Shown one piece after another: positions 16,740 to 25,505 of a DNA stretch of 61,329 nucleotides. The DNA is taken from positions 20,768 through 82,096 of the forward strand of contig DANS01000036.1 of NCBI GenBank assembly GCA_002497345.1, written 5' to 3'. This stretch comes from Thermoproteus sp. UBA157. GTDB lineage: Archaea > Thermoproteota > Thermoprotei > Thermoproteales > Thermoproteaceae. Position 1 is the first letter of the stretch; each line of letters opens with the position of its first letter. Both the position numbers and the translations under genes were made by a program. The notes below the pieces were generated by a model, which did not search any database, was not told the origin of the DNA, and saw only the letters and a list, made by a program, of their open reading frames with translations.

Positions 16740-17783
16740 GTGGATGTAATCATAGATATTTGTCATAGGCTTGATGAGTGTTTAGATAAGGCGCGGAGCC
16801 TCGGCGATTTGACCTCGTTTAACGCCGCCGCAGGGTTCGTCGACCACAACGGCTTGTCGTATGTACTTAACTACCTAGACGGCGCAAGCGACGTTAAGAT
16901 CGTGGTCGGCGACTTGGGCCCAGTGCCGAGAGTCGTCTACGAGAGGTGGCGCGACGTGATTAAGGTGTACCCCGATCTCCACGCTAAGCTCTACCTATTC
17001 GGCAACGGCGTTGCCGTTGTTGGTAGCGCCAACTTGACGGCCGGCGGCCTTTACGGCAACGTCGAGCTGAACCTTTTGATAAGAGGCGAGCTCTACGACA
17101 AGTTGGCGAGATACTTCGAGGAGCTCTGGCGGAGCGCCAAGCCGCTCACAGAGGACTACGTAGAGGACGTCGAGGAGGTCGAGGCCAGGCGCGGAGCCGC
17201 GAAGCTCGTCGATAGGGTCAACGAGGCTCTGGCGAAAGTCTTGAAAGTCGACAAGAAGTGCTTAGCAGAGCTCCAGCCGACGCGGTGCCCGGCCATCGTG
17301 GCCGAGGCCGTCAACAAAGGATTCCGCACATGCCGCGATTTGCCGGAGAACTGCGTCGTCGAAGCTGTCGCCGGCAGTCTGGGCCTCAGAGTTGCGGAGC
17401 TGGCCAGGCGGTTGATGAGGGGGCCGGACTCGGCCATCGTGGCGGGGCACCCGCTGTGTTGGGCCAAGGCCTTCGCCGCCGTGCTGAGGGCCGGGCGCGT
17501 AAAGGTAGACGAGTTAAGTAGCGGCGTTAAGATCTACGAAGCCATGGTCAAGGTTGCGTCGAGGGAATGCCCCGGCCGCGCCGGGGAGGCAGCCGGCGAG
17601 GAGCTCGCGAGGCTCAGCAATGAGGATTACAAGGACGACTACGTCAGGTGGAAGATACCCGCTAGGCTACTGCCGCTGGCGCTAGTGCTCCCGGTCACCG
17701 GTTGCAGGCTGGCGGGCGTCCGCAGGGCTGGCGGTACCGTGTTGAGAAGACTCGACTGCGGCGTTAAACAAGGGCGGCCATAA
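16740..17783 (+). CDS. phospholipase-D-like protein with one HKD-type motif and a cysteine-rich C-terminus
   Basis: The first 125 residues resemble a PLD-fold nuclease or phosphodiesterase half: an interaction helix, then LHAKLYLFGNGVAVVGSANLTAGG, in which His and Lys of HxK are present but the usual Asp position is Gly/Asn. Real PLD enzymes need two HKD halves, so this one would have to dimerise. Residues 150-347 are helical with ten spaced cysteines and no family I recognise. The GTG start lies about 25 bases after a strong TATA (atatttaaatatata). The gene sits between two stretches of decayed DNA, suggesting an accessory gene, perhaps a defence nuclease. Confidence 0.65.
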   Translation: MDVIIDICHRLDECLDKARSLGDLTSFNAAAGFVDHNGLSYVLNYLDGASDVKIVVGDLGPVPRVVYERWRDVIKVYPDLHAKLYLFGNGVAVVGSANLTAGGLYGNVELNLLIRGELYDKLARYFEELWRSAKPLTEDYVEDVEEVEARRGAAKLVDRVNEALAKVLKVDKKCLAELQPTRCPAIVAEAVNKGFRTCRDLPENCVVEAVAGSLGLRVAELARRLMRGPDSAIVAGHPLCWAKAFAAVLRAGRVKVDELSSGVKIYEAMVKVASRECPGRAGEAAGEELARLSNEDYKDDYVRWKIPARLLPLALVLPVTGCRLAGVRRAGGTVLRRLDCGVKQGRP

Positions 17784-18108
17784 ACACGGCGCGCCCATAT
17801 GCTCGCCCAACGCGGCATCGTGCCCCGCGGAGCCCCACGGCGGGGTTCCGCCCAGACGAGCGGCGGTCCAGGCATAGCGCATACACTGCTCTAGACGCTC
17901 GCCGCTCCTTTCAGCGATTATAACCACCTCGCGTTCTCGCCCTTTGTAGGAGGTATCCGCTTCACATTTGGCTTTACCTCCTCCAGGATTCCGCACAGCT
18001 TTTTTGGCAGCTCTCCGCTATGAGCGCGCCGCGAGGCGCGCTCGATATGATCGCAGAACCTACAGAGGGGCGTTAGCCTCGCGGGCAACCGCGGGATCCG
18101 CAACAAGG
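17784..18108. other. 325-base region with possible gene remnant
   Basis: On the minus strand a protein-like frame reads FCDHIERASRRAHSGELPKK and on to VKRIPPTKGENARWL, ending at a stop near 17918; an overlapping frame reads YKGREREVVIIAERSGERLE. Neither has a clear start or a known family. I see no RNA gene. The stretch probably belongs to the same decayed island as 15910-16739. Confidence 0.3.
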
Positions 18109-19683
18109 CTAGCTCTTGATCAAGTGGAGGCCGTAGATCAACACCAGCAGGAGGGCCAACGCGCTGAGCGCGAAGGTCCACATGTGCGCCAGCAACGCCC
18201 ATATGAAGACAGCCGCGACCGCGCCCGTGTACGCGAGCTCCGGCGCGAGGCTCTCCTTGAAGGACAGCTGGCTGGATCCCTTGGGCGTGACCCTCCAGGT
18301 TATGGCGTCGCGGAACAGCCCCATCACCATGTAGGCGAAGGCCGTTATGTCTATCATTAGGGACAAAACGCCGTTTTGAGCCGCTATGGCCAAGGACTCG
18401 AGCATGCCGTATCCCTCCCTCTTGGTCAGCGATACCACATGCCAGAGGAGGACCAACATGGCGACGCCCAAGGCCGCCTCGAGGATCGCCACGGGCAGAG
18501 GCGGAATTACGTAGCCCGTATAGGCCGCGGCCAGCCCGACGATAGGGAGAAACACCGTCGTCGTGACCAAGAGCGGGTGCTGCATCAAGTTGAGAGCCAA
18601 GCTTATCTTGTGCCTCAGCGGTAGCCGCGACTTCAACAAGCTCGGCAGGTATTTGCGTATTACGTAAGACGAGTTGAAAACCCATCTGGCGAACTGCTTC
18701 CTGAAGGCGTAGTAGGTAGACGGTATCTCCACCACTATCGGCGCTCCGCCGTCGTACACGATCCGCCCGCCCGCGAGCAGCACCTTCAGCGATATGTCGT
18801 AGTCGTCGGCCACGCAATCGCAGAAGCCTCCGGCCCTTTTCAGAAGCGATTTCTTGACGGCGATTCCGGACCCTAACGCCAATATGAGATCGCCCGAGAG
18901 GGCCCGCCCGAGGTATGCGCCATATAGGATGAAATACCTATAGACGAACTTCAAGAGCTTCCCGAGCTTCGTGAAGAGCGATATGTAGCCATCCCACCCC
19001 AGGAACAAAAGCGTCGAGTCGTCCACCTGCGCGGCGACTCTCCTAGCGGCGTCGCGCGGTATTCTGCTATCTACGTCGAGGAACACGAGCACGTCGTGTT
19101 TGGCCAAATCCGCCGCCCAGTTAAACGCCGAGCCTCTGTATCTCCCCCCGCCGGTTCTCCTCACGGCGCGCGCGTTTAGCCCCAAGTCCTTGGCCGTCGA
19201 CTCGACCAACGCCTTTATCTTGGCGAACGCGGACGGCTCATCGTCCGACACGAAGAGGACCTCGAAAGCGTCTCTGGGATAGTCCAAGTCCGAGAACCGC
19301 ATCAACATTGCTTGTATCACCTCTAAGGGCTCGTTCTTTATTGGAACTATGAACGATATGGGGATGGGATCCTCGGCGATCGCCCCTCGAAACCCCGCGC
19401 TCCTCTTCAGAAGAACCCTGTAATATTTAATAAATTGTATTGTCAATAAAATATCAAGAAACAATAAAATAGAATATATAAAATAAATGATGAATATATT
19501 GGACGAGGCGATGTGCGGCGCGTATGGGCTCCTGCATCCCTCTGCGAGGTTGCTCGAATTTACGCACCCCACGATCTCGCTCAGATTGGGAGGCGCTGTT
19601 ACGTTGTGGAGAATGCTCGTGATGTTTTCCAAGTACTTGCTCAGGTTCGGGAAAGCGACGTTGCCCAAAGACGGCGGAGACAC
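18109..19683 (-). CDS. membrane glycosyltransferase family 2, processive type
   Basis: The 524-residue protein has an outside N-terminal segment with three N-x-S/T sites and two Cys, one membrane helix (about 65-85), a GT-A catalytic domain, and three or four C-terminal membrane helices. Catalytic features are ISFIVPIKNE, the VSDDEPSA Asp pair, VFLDVDSR (DxD) near residue 210, VADDYDISLK, and QFARW (the QxxRW motif) near 315. QxxRW marks processive synthases related to cellulose and hyaluronan synthases, so it may polymerise a cell-surface glycan. It follows the phosphohexomutase gene by 30 bases. Confidence 0.85.
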   Translation of the reverse strand: MSPPSLGNVAFPNLSKYLENITSILHNVTAPPNLSEIVGCVNSSNLAEGCRSPYAPHIASSNIFIIYFIYSILLFLDILLTIQFIKYYRVLLKRSAGFRGAIAEDPIPISFIVPIKNEPLEVIQAMLMRFSDLDYPRDAFEVLFVSDDEPSAFAKIKALVESTAKDLGLNARAVRRTGGGRYRGSAFNWAADLAKHDVLVFLDVDSRIPRDAARRVAAQVDDSTLLFLGWDGYISLFTKLGKLLKFVYRYFILYGAYLGRALSGDLILALGSGIAVKKSLLKRAGGFCDCVADDYDISLKVLLAGGRIVYDGGAPIVVEIPSTYYAFRKQFARWVFNSSYVIRKYLPSLLKSRLPLRHKISLALNLMQHPLLVTTTVFLPIVGLAAAYTGYVIPPLPVAILEAALGVAMLVLLWHVVSLTKREGYGMLESLAIAAQNGVLSLMIDITAFAYMVMGLFRDAITWRVTPKGSSQLSFKESLAPELAYTGAVAAVFIWALLAHMWTFALSALALLLVLIYGLHLIKS

Positions 19684-19713
19684 GCGAAGAATATGTTCGA
19701 GTATATTAAACCC

Positions 19714-21015
19714 TCACGCGAGCCCCAGGCGGCCCACGCTCTCCTTTAATTTGTTGAACTCCGCTCCGCTGTAGGCCTCCAGCTTGACGCGGATCAAGGG
19801 CTCCGTGTTGCTGGGCCTCACCAGGATCCTCCCGCCGTCTTTGAACCTGATGTCGACGCCGTCTGTCTCCATCACCTCGACTCCCTGCATGGACCTCGCG
19901 GTCGACCTAACCCTCTCCATGACGCTCCTCTGGTCCTCGACCCGCACGTCCAAGCGCTCCTCGTACACCTTGGGCGCCTCGGCCAACACCTCGTCGAGGG
20001 ATTTGCCGACGGCTCTGGCGACGTCCAACACCTTGAGGGCCGTGTAGATCCCATCGTCGAAGTAGTAGTGCTCCTTGAAGCCCACGTGGCCCGAGTACTC
20101 GGCCCAGAACAGGGCGTTCGTCCTCACGGCGGTCGGCTTCTGGAAGCTGTGTCCAACCCTTTCGCGCACCACCTTGACCCCCCTCTCCTCCGCCGCCTTT
20201 TCGAGATATAGAGGCATCGTGACGTCCAACACGACCACGTCGCCGGGCTTTGCGTAGTGTTCTATCAACATGTAGGCTATCTTCTCCGGCCTGAAGATCT
20301 CGCCCTTGGCGCTCACCAAGCCGACGCGGTCGCCGTCGCCGTCTAGGGCTATGCCGCAGTCGAGCCCCCTCGACTTCACGAGCTCCACCAACTGCCTCAA
20401 GTTCTCCGGCTTTTCGGGATCGGGCTGATGCGCGGGGAATCTGCCGTCGGGGATCCCGTTTATGGTGGACACGCTCTTGAAGAGGCGCTTCAACAGAGGG
20501 CGCAACACGACCCCCGCCGCGTTGGCGGGGTCGAAGCCTATGGACAGCTCGAACTCGCCGAACGTGTTCTCCAGGTATTGGAAGTAGCGATCCTTGACGT
20601 CTTGAACCAGCACCAGCCCCCTCTGCCCCGCCGGGGGCTCCTCCAAGAGGGACTTAAGCCTCTGCAGCTCCTCCGATGTGAGGTCTATGCCGCCCTTGTG
20701 CATGATCTTGAGGCCGTTGTACTCGGGCGGGTTGTGGCTGGCGGTGATCATCACGGCCGGCTCGTAGAATACGCGGGAGGCGAAATGGGTCATGGGCGTC
20801 GTGACGTTGCCGAGGAGTTCGACATCAGCCGCGGGCAATAGGCCGGATATAAGGTGCCTCAAGACGTCGGGGGAGTGGGTGCGCACGTCCATGCCTATTA
20901 GGATCTTCCTCCCGCCGAAGAACTTCCCGATGGCGTAGCCGATTTGCCTCAAAACGTCGGGCGTTAGGTCCTTGCCGTAGACCCCCCTTATGTCGTATGC
21001 CTTAAATATCGACAC
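19714..21015 (-). CDS. phosphomannomutase/phosphoglucomutase
   Basis: The enzyme interconverts hexose 6-phosphate and hexose 1-phosphate for nucleotide sugar synthesis. The 433-residue protein shows all four alpha-D-phosphohexomutase signatures: FKAYDIRGVYG at the start, the phosphoserine loop MITASHNPPEYNG near residue 95, the metal loop ALDGDGDRVG near 225, and the phosphate loop RPSNTEPLIRVK near the end, with EYSGHVGFKE for sugar recognition. It is upstream of the membrane glycosyltransferase in the same operon, consistent with supplying its sugar donor. A TATA (cattaaagc) is about 23 bases upstream. Confidence 0.92.
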   Translation of the reverse strand: MSIFKAYDIRGVYGKDLTPDVLRQIGYAIGKFFGGRKILIGMDVRTHSPDVLRHLISGLLPAADVELLGNVTTPMTHFASRVFYEPAVMITASHNPPEYNGLKIMHKGGIDLTSEELQRLKSLLEEPPAGQRGLVLVQDVKDRYFQYLENTFGEFELSIGFDPANAAGVVLRPLLKRLFKSVSTINGIPDGRFPAHQPDPEKPENLRQLVELVKSRGLDCGIALDGDGDRVGLVSAKGEIFRPEKIAYMLIEHYAKPGDVVVLDVTMPLYLEKAAEERGVKVVRERVGHSFQKPTAVRTNALFWAEYSGHVGFKEHYYFDDGIYTALKVLDVARAVGKSLDEVLAEAPKVYEERLDVRVEDQRSVMERVRSTARSMQGVEVMETDGVDIRFKDGGRILVRPSNTEPLIRVKLEAYSGAEFNKLKESVGRLGLA

Positions 21016-21060
21016 AGCGTTAAACGCAAAAAGGCTTTAATGTTTTCCGCGCTGACCGCT

Positions 21061-21070
21061 AGATTTATAG
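21061..21070 (+). promoter_or_regulatory. TATA element that fixes the DUF763 start
   Basis: The element agatttatag has its centre about 24 bases before the GTG at 21091, the same spacing seen for EF-1alpha and S4e here. It lies downstream of the longer ATG at 21040, which would therefore not be on the transcript. Confidence 0.55.
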
Positions 21071-21090
21071 AGGCGGGCGCTGATGCGCGC

Positions 21091-22227
21091 GTGGAGCTCA
21101 AGGGCTATGCCGATTTGCCTCTGCACGCGGGCCGCGTGCCGCCTTGGCTTTTGGCCAGGATGAAGAAACTTTCCACTCTGCTGCTCGAGATCATGTACGA
21201 CCTCTGGGGCGAGGAGGGGATCCTCGTCAGGCTCGCGAGCCCCGTGTTCTTCCAAGCGGTGAACGACCTAATAGGCATGGATTGGGACTCGAGCGGGAGC
21301 ACCACCGTGACCACGGCCGTGTTGAAACACGCCATGGAGGAGGCGGAGCTGCCCATAAGGATAGCAGGCGGCAAGGGGGAGCGCGCCTTGAAGGCCCCCG
21401 AGGAGTTGAAGGCGATAGCCGAGCGCTGGGGGCTCGACTGGGAGGTCCTCGCGGAGGCGTCGAGGCTGACCGCGAAGGTCGACAACGCGCTGGTCCAAGA
21501 CGGCTACTCCATATACCACCACGCCTTCATCGTGACCGAGAAGGGGCGGTGGGCTGTAATACAGCAGGGGATGAACCCGTCCAGCCGAATGGCCAGGAGG
21601 TACCATTGGCTCGAGACCAACAAGTTCTTCGACGATCCCCACAGCGGAATAATGGGGAGGCGTGCCGGAGCCGTGTTGAACTTGGCCTCCTCGAGGAGCT
21701 CGGCTAATAGGTCGACCATAATGGATCTAGTGGCCTCGGGGCCCGAGAAGGTGGCCCGGGACCTCATGCTCTTGACGGGGCAGTCCACGTTGACGGGGGC
21801 GACCTACTATCACCCGTACGTAGACAGGAGGAGGCTCAAGGCTGAGATAGGCGATCCCAGACGCTTGGCCTACTCGATACCGAGAGACGTTGCGAGCTTC
21901 AAGGAGCTGGTTCTGAGCAGAGGGGTCGGCCCCAAAACCCTCAGAGCGTTGGCGTTGGTGGCCGAGCTGATATACCGCTCGCCGGCTGACTGGACCGATC
22001 CGGCCAACGTGGACCCGTTCAAGTTCTCGTTCGCGGTGGGCGGCAAAGACGGCGTTCCGTATCCGGTGGATAGAAGGACCTACGACGAGCTCATATCTTT
22101 GCTCGAGGCCATGGTCGAGGCAGCGAGGAGGAGCGGCGAGAGGGGGATCTATGGCTATTTGGCATCTCTGGCGGCCAAGGCCGCCTCCTGGAGCCCGCCG
22201 CCTGAGTACAAAAGGCCTACGTTGTGA
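21091..22227 (+). CDS. DUF763 family protein
   Basis: The 378-residue protein from this GTG begins ELKGYADLPLHAGRVPPWLL, which matches the usual start of DUF763/COG1415 proteins; an ATG 51 bases upstream would add a poor extension. Other conserved parts are VTTAVLKHAMEEAELPIRIAGGKG, YHHAFIVTEKGRWAVIQQGM near residue 150, and a helix-hairpin-helix-like LSRGVGPKTLRALALVAEL near 290, followed by FAVGGKDGVPYPVDR. The family occurs in many archaea and thermophilic bacteria and its activity is not known; the helix-hairpin-helix hints at nucleic acid contact. Confidence 0.85.
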   Translation: MELKGYADLPLHAGRVPPWLLARMKKLSTLLLEIMYDLWGEEGILVRLASPVFFQAVNDLIGMDWDSSGSTTVTTAVLKHAMEEAELPIRIAGGKGERALKAPEELKAIAERWGLDWEVLAEASRLTAKVDNALVQDGYSIYHHAFIVTEKGRWAVIQQGMNPSSRMARRYHWLETNKFFDDPHSGIMGRRAGAVLNLASSRSSANRSTIMDLVASGPEKVARDLMLLTGQSTLTGATYYHPYVDRRRLKAEIGDPRRLAYSIPRDVASFKELVLSRGVGPKTLRALALVAELIYRSPADWTDPANVDPFKFSFAVGGKDGVPYPVDRRTYDELISLLEAMVEAARRSGERGIYGYLASLAAKAASWSPPPEYKRPTL

Positions 22228-22311
22228 GGTTTGGCGTAACGTAGCGCCGCCGCTCGGGGGCGCCTCCGGCATCGCGCCGCGACCTCCTTTCAGATAATAG
22301 CGAATAGACGC

Positions 22312-22666
22312 TCCAGCCCCGTATACGTTGAGGCCGTGTTGAAGCATAGGGGCAAGGCCATGCCGATCGAGCTGTTAGTCGACTCGGGGGCTACTTACGT
22401 GTTGGAAGGGAGGCGTGGGGGGCGCCCGGCCTTAGGCCGTTGCAAGAGGTGGACTTCGTCTTAGCCGACCGTGATAAGGCGCCGGATCTCCGAGGCCTTG
22501 ATCGAGCTGAGGGGCTACGGCGAGAGACATACGCCCGTGGCGCTCGGGGAATCAGAGGACGAGGACCTACTCGGCGGCGCTTGAGATACTCGGCCTAGTC
22601 CTGGACCATTCAAGAGGGGCTATGCCCGCGAGGATGAAAAAGGGGGATTACCTCCTTCTGAACAAC
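22312..22666 (+). pseudogene. clan AA (retropepsin-like) aspartic protease, decayed
   Basis: Frame 1 reads VYVEAVLKHRGKAMPIELLV then DSGATYVLEG, in which DSGAT is the catalytic D-S/T-G-A motif of archaeal clan AA aspartic proteases. The match then moves to frame 3 (LQEVDFVLADRDKAPDLRG from 22440), back to frame 1 (IELRGYGERHTPVALGESED from 22501, ending at a TGA) and to frame 2 (LEILGLVLDHSRGAMPARM from 22580). These follow the order of an intact family member, so at least three frameshifts have broken the gene. Its end overlaps the stop of the opposite-strand surface protein gene. Confidence 0.7.
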
Positions 22667-23244
22667 AACACGACCGCTATAATGATCGCCGCTACTACGG
22701 CCGCCAAGGCCCAAGCCGGGATCTGGAAAGCGCTGGTCTGCGCAACGGGAGCGCTCGCAGTACTCTGCGAAACGCTCGGCGGCGCGGCGCTCTGTTGCGA
22801 CGAGGTCCACGTCGACGACGTCTGCGCGGCGGCCGGCGCTAGCTGCAAACTCATCGCGTAGTAGGAGATCCGCACATCGCCGGGCCCCACCTCGACGTAT
22901 GTGCCGGTCTTGTTGACGGCTATGAGGCGATACTGCGGCATGTTCTGGGGCATAATGCCCGGCGGTATGACCACCACGGCCGGCTGGTCAAGGCTCAGCG
23001 ATAGCTCGTACACGCCGCTCGAGTTGGCGTACGCGGGCACGTACTCTACATATGCGGAGACTCCGCTTTGTAGCACGTAGATCCTCCCGCCGTAGGTGAA
23101 CGCTGGCAGAGGCGCCCCGCTGGCCGAGAAGGCGGCTACCGCCGAGGCGTTGGGCGCGGGCATGCTGACGTTGGACAAGACGCCCGGGGCCAACATCAAC
23201 ACGAGGAGCGGCGGTATGGTCAAGTTAAGTATTATCATGGCCAA
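22648..23244 (-). CDS. surface protein with C-terminal membrane anchor
   Basis: The 198-residue protein has an N-terminal signal-like helix (residues 2-24), a beta-rich domain of about 110 residues with N-x-S sites, a Ser/Thr/Gln/Ala-rich stalk (about 140-170, TSSTWTSSQQSAAPPSVSQS) and a C-terminal membrane helix ending LLFRRR. This is the layout of an archaeal cell-surface anchor. Its start lies inside the end of the preceding 524-residue gene (10-base overlap), so the two are translated together and may form one surface complex. No family was recognised. Confidence 0.65.
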   Translation of the reverse strand: MAMIILNLTIPPLLVLMLAPGVLSNVSMPAPNASAVAAFSASGAPLPAFTYGGRIYVLQSGVSAYVEYVPAYANSSGVYELSLSLDQPAVVVIPPGIMPQNMPQYRLIAVNKTGTYVEVGPGDVRISYYAMSLQLAPAAAQTSSTWTSSQQSAAPPSVSQSTASAPVAQTSAFQIPAWALAAVVAAIIIAVVLLFRRR

Positions 23245-24809
23245 CCGCCTTTCATGGTGACGTTGCCGGACGTCTGCGCCTCTCCAGATGCCGAGATGCC
23301 GACGGAGACTTGAGCGGAACCCGCTTGTGACGAAGCGGCGGCTTGGCCGAACACGGAGGCCTTAAGTGAGACAATATAGTTATACAACACTCTAATAATC
23401 CCTATGTTTCTAAATACGTTGATTCCTCCATATAAATTTACGTATCCCCGCAACGCTAGTAGTATTAAATTTATTTTCTGCATGGGGATCTCGATGCCCC
23501 TCTTGGTCTTGTTGGCGTAATACTGCCAGTCCAGCAACTTGACGATCTCGCACATGGTGTCGTATTTCAGTAAGGGGGTCGTGACGTTCACGCCGAGTTC
23601 GGGGTATCTGGCCAATATTTCGGTTATGTTGAGGTCTATACATAGAGCCACCACGTTGGGGTTGAGGCTCCGGCCCATCATGAGGGCCTCGTACACGTTC
23701 TGCTCAACGCCGGCGGCTCCGCCCGCCGCGCCGAGGGTCTTGAGCACCTCCAGCGCCTTTTCGTGATGCGCCATCGCCTCCTCGACCTTCAAGACGGCCG
23801 TCCCGCTCGCGTTTACTTCCTTGAGCAATTGCAAGGTTGCGTCGAGGTAGGCCAACGCCCTCTGCACATTGGAAATAGCAATATTAACGCCGATTGTGCC
23901 GTTGAGGGCCGAGGTGACGTTCGCCGCGGCCTCGCGGTTCATGGCGTTGATCCCGCCCGCCTCGCCCAACTCGGAAAGCACGAAGGCGGTGTTGTTGAGC
24001 AGAGACGCCGCTTTCAGCAACGCGCCGACGGCCGTCGCGTTTACGCGGGCGAGCGCATTGGCCAACGCGGAGAGCCTCGCCCCGGCCTCTGCCATCGCCC
24101 TCGAGGCGTTGAAGTAGCCCTTGTCGGCGACAAGCGCCGCGCTGATTTTCAGAGCCGCCCGCTCCTCGAGGCCCGCAAGCCCGCCGCTCATGTTGAGATA
24201 CAGCAGCGATTGGGCCACCTCCTCGTGTATCCGCGCCGCAGTTATGAGCCGATACACCGCCGTCTCGTTCGCGCCGACTTTCTCCAGAAGCTCCGCGACC
24301 TCCTTGAGCAACGCCGCGGCCTTCAAGTTGGCCTCGGCGGCTATTCCGTAGCCCTTGTCCATCGAAATCGCCCTCGTCGCGTTGTCCAAGCCGAGATTCT
24401 CCAGAGGCTTCAAGAATCTATCTAGGTTCCTCATGGCTTGATCCCTGGCGTTCTTCAGCTTCTGGAACACCGCCTTCGCTTGAGTTATGTTGAGGCCCAG
24501 TTTCTTGAGCTCCCCTGCCCCGACGGCCGGCGCAAAGACGAGCTTGCTCCCGTTGGCCGCCGTGGCGTTTAACGAACAGTAGGGGACGACCAGCTTAACG
24601 CCGGATATCGTGACGGTGAAGTTGCCCGTCGCCTGGGCCTCCGCTATTAGCTGTGTTGAGTTTTGGCCTGAGGCGTACGCTAGGTAGTTCACCAGGGCGT
24701 ACCACTTAATGGCAATATCGGGGGGACAGCTGGGCGCCGAGGCGTGGGCGCTTGGGATCAACAACGCTACTATTATTATTCCTATTATTACTCCTAGTTT
24801 GGCTCCCAT
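23235..24809 (-). CDS. secreted, heavily sequon-bearing helical protein
   Basis: The 524-residue protein has a signal peptide (residues 1-24, IIGIIIVALLIPSAHASA) and no C-terminal membrane helix. Residues 100-350 form repeated long helices with regularly spaced N-x-S/T glycosylation sites; about 17-18 sequons are visible in total. The tail is Ser/Ala/Gln-rich. Such a protein would need a partner to stay on the surface, and the next gene encodes a protein with a membrane anchor. An S-layer or sheath component is a reasonable guess, unproven. Confidence 0.65.
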   Translation of the reverse strand: MGAKLGVIIGIIIVALLIPSAHASAPSCPPDIAIKWYALVNYLAYASGQNSTQLIAEAQATGNFTVTISGVKLVVPYCSLNATAANGSKLVFAPAVGAGELKKLGLNITQAKAVFQKLKNARDQAMRNLDRFLKPLENLGLDNATRAISMDKGYGIAAEANLKAAALLKEVAELLEKVGANETAVYRLITAARIHEEVAQSLLYLNMSGGLAGLEERAALKISAALVADKGYFNASRAMAEAGARLSALANALARVNATAVGALLKAASLLNNTAFVLSELGEAGGINAMNREAAANVTSALNGTIGVNIAISNVQRALAYLDATLQLLKEVNASGTAVLKVEEAMAHHEKALEVLKTLGAAGGAAGVEQNVYEALMMGRSLNPNVVALCIDLNITEILARYPELGVNVTTPLLKYDTMCEIVKLLDWQYYANKTKRGIEIPMQKINLILLALRGYVNLYGGINVFRNIGIIRVLYNYIVSLKASVFGQAAASSQAGSAQVSVGISASGEAQTSGNVTMKGGWP

Positions 24810-24830
24810 GGGCCCAGCTCAGACGCAATT

Positions 24831-25505
24831 TTAAGTCGAATTTCGCGGAAAATTCGCGGAAACGTCGCCACGCTTTCTATTTCCCATGTGGTGAACGACC
24901 TCCTTGGCGAATTGGACGTAGCGCTCGTCCGAGAGCAGTTTGTAGTAGGCCTCGTCTATGTTTATACTCGTCAGGAGGAGATCTATATACTTCACTATAT
25001 ATCCCACGAGCTCCTTTTTCTCGACCTCGCCCAGCGCCGGCCAGAAGTCGGCGGCTAGCTCCAAGGGCGTGGGGATCGGGGCTCCGCACACGACGGAGCC
25101 CTCGCCCCAATAGCCTATCGCCAAAGAGGGCGCCGGCGGCCGCGGCCTCGTCGGCAGGAACAAGGAATCCCACTGGCGCAGGTCCACCGTACCGAAGACC
25201 TTCGCCTTGACGACAAGCCCTGCAAGCTTGGCCGTCGCGAGGGCCCTCCTCCTTAAATCCTCGAGGGAGCCGTAGCATATCCACTTGCCGGGCCTGTTGT
25301 AATACAAGGCCAACAACGGCTCGAGGAGCCAACCCAAAGCCCCCAAATCGACGAGCGCGCCTCTGCAGACCTCCTCCGGAATCGGCAAGTAAAACGGAGC
25401 GACCCTCTCGCCGATCGCATCGACTAGGTCGGCGCAGGCCTCCACGCCGGCTCGCACGGAGGCCGTGGTGAGCACTAGATCCTCAGCGCTCCGCCGCATA
25501 TGCAA
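24831..25505 (-). CDS. hypothetical protein
   Basis: The 224-residue protein has no signal or membrane helix. It reads as an alpha/beta protein: helix VRAGVEACADLVDAIGERV, a hydrophobic stretch ALGWLLEPLLALYYNRPGKW, then a helical C-terminus (YYKLLSDERYVQFAKEVVHH). Five cysteines are scattered. The start overlaps the upstream 124-residue gene by 31 bases, so an internal start (MRRSAED, two codons in) is also possible. I do not recognise a family. It forms a run with the next gene and RidA on the same strand. Confidence 0.55.
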   Translation of the reverse strand: MHMRRSAEDLVLTTASVRAGVEACADLVDAIGERVAPFYLPIPEEVCRGALVDLGALGWLLEPLLALYYNRPGKWICYGSLEDLRRRALATAKLAGLVVKAKVFGTVDLRQWDSLFLPTRPRPPAPSLAIGYWGEGSVVCGAPIPTPLELAADFWPALGEVEKKELVGYIVKYIDLLLTSINIDEAYYKLLSDERYVQFAKEVVHHMGNRKRGDVSANFPRNST

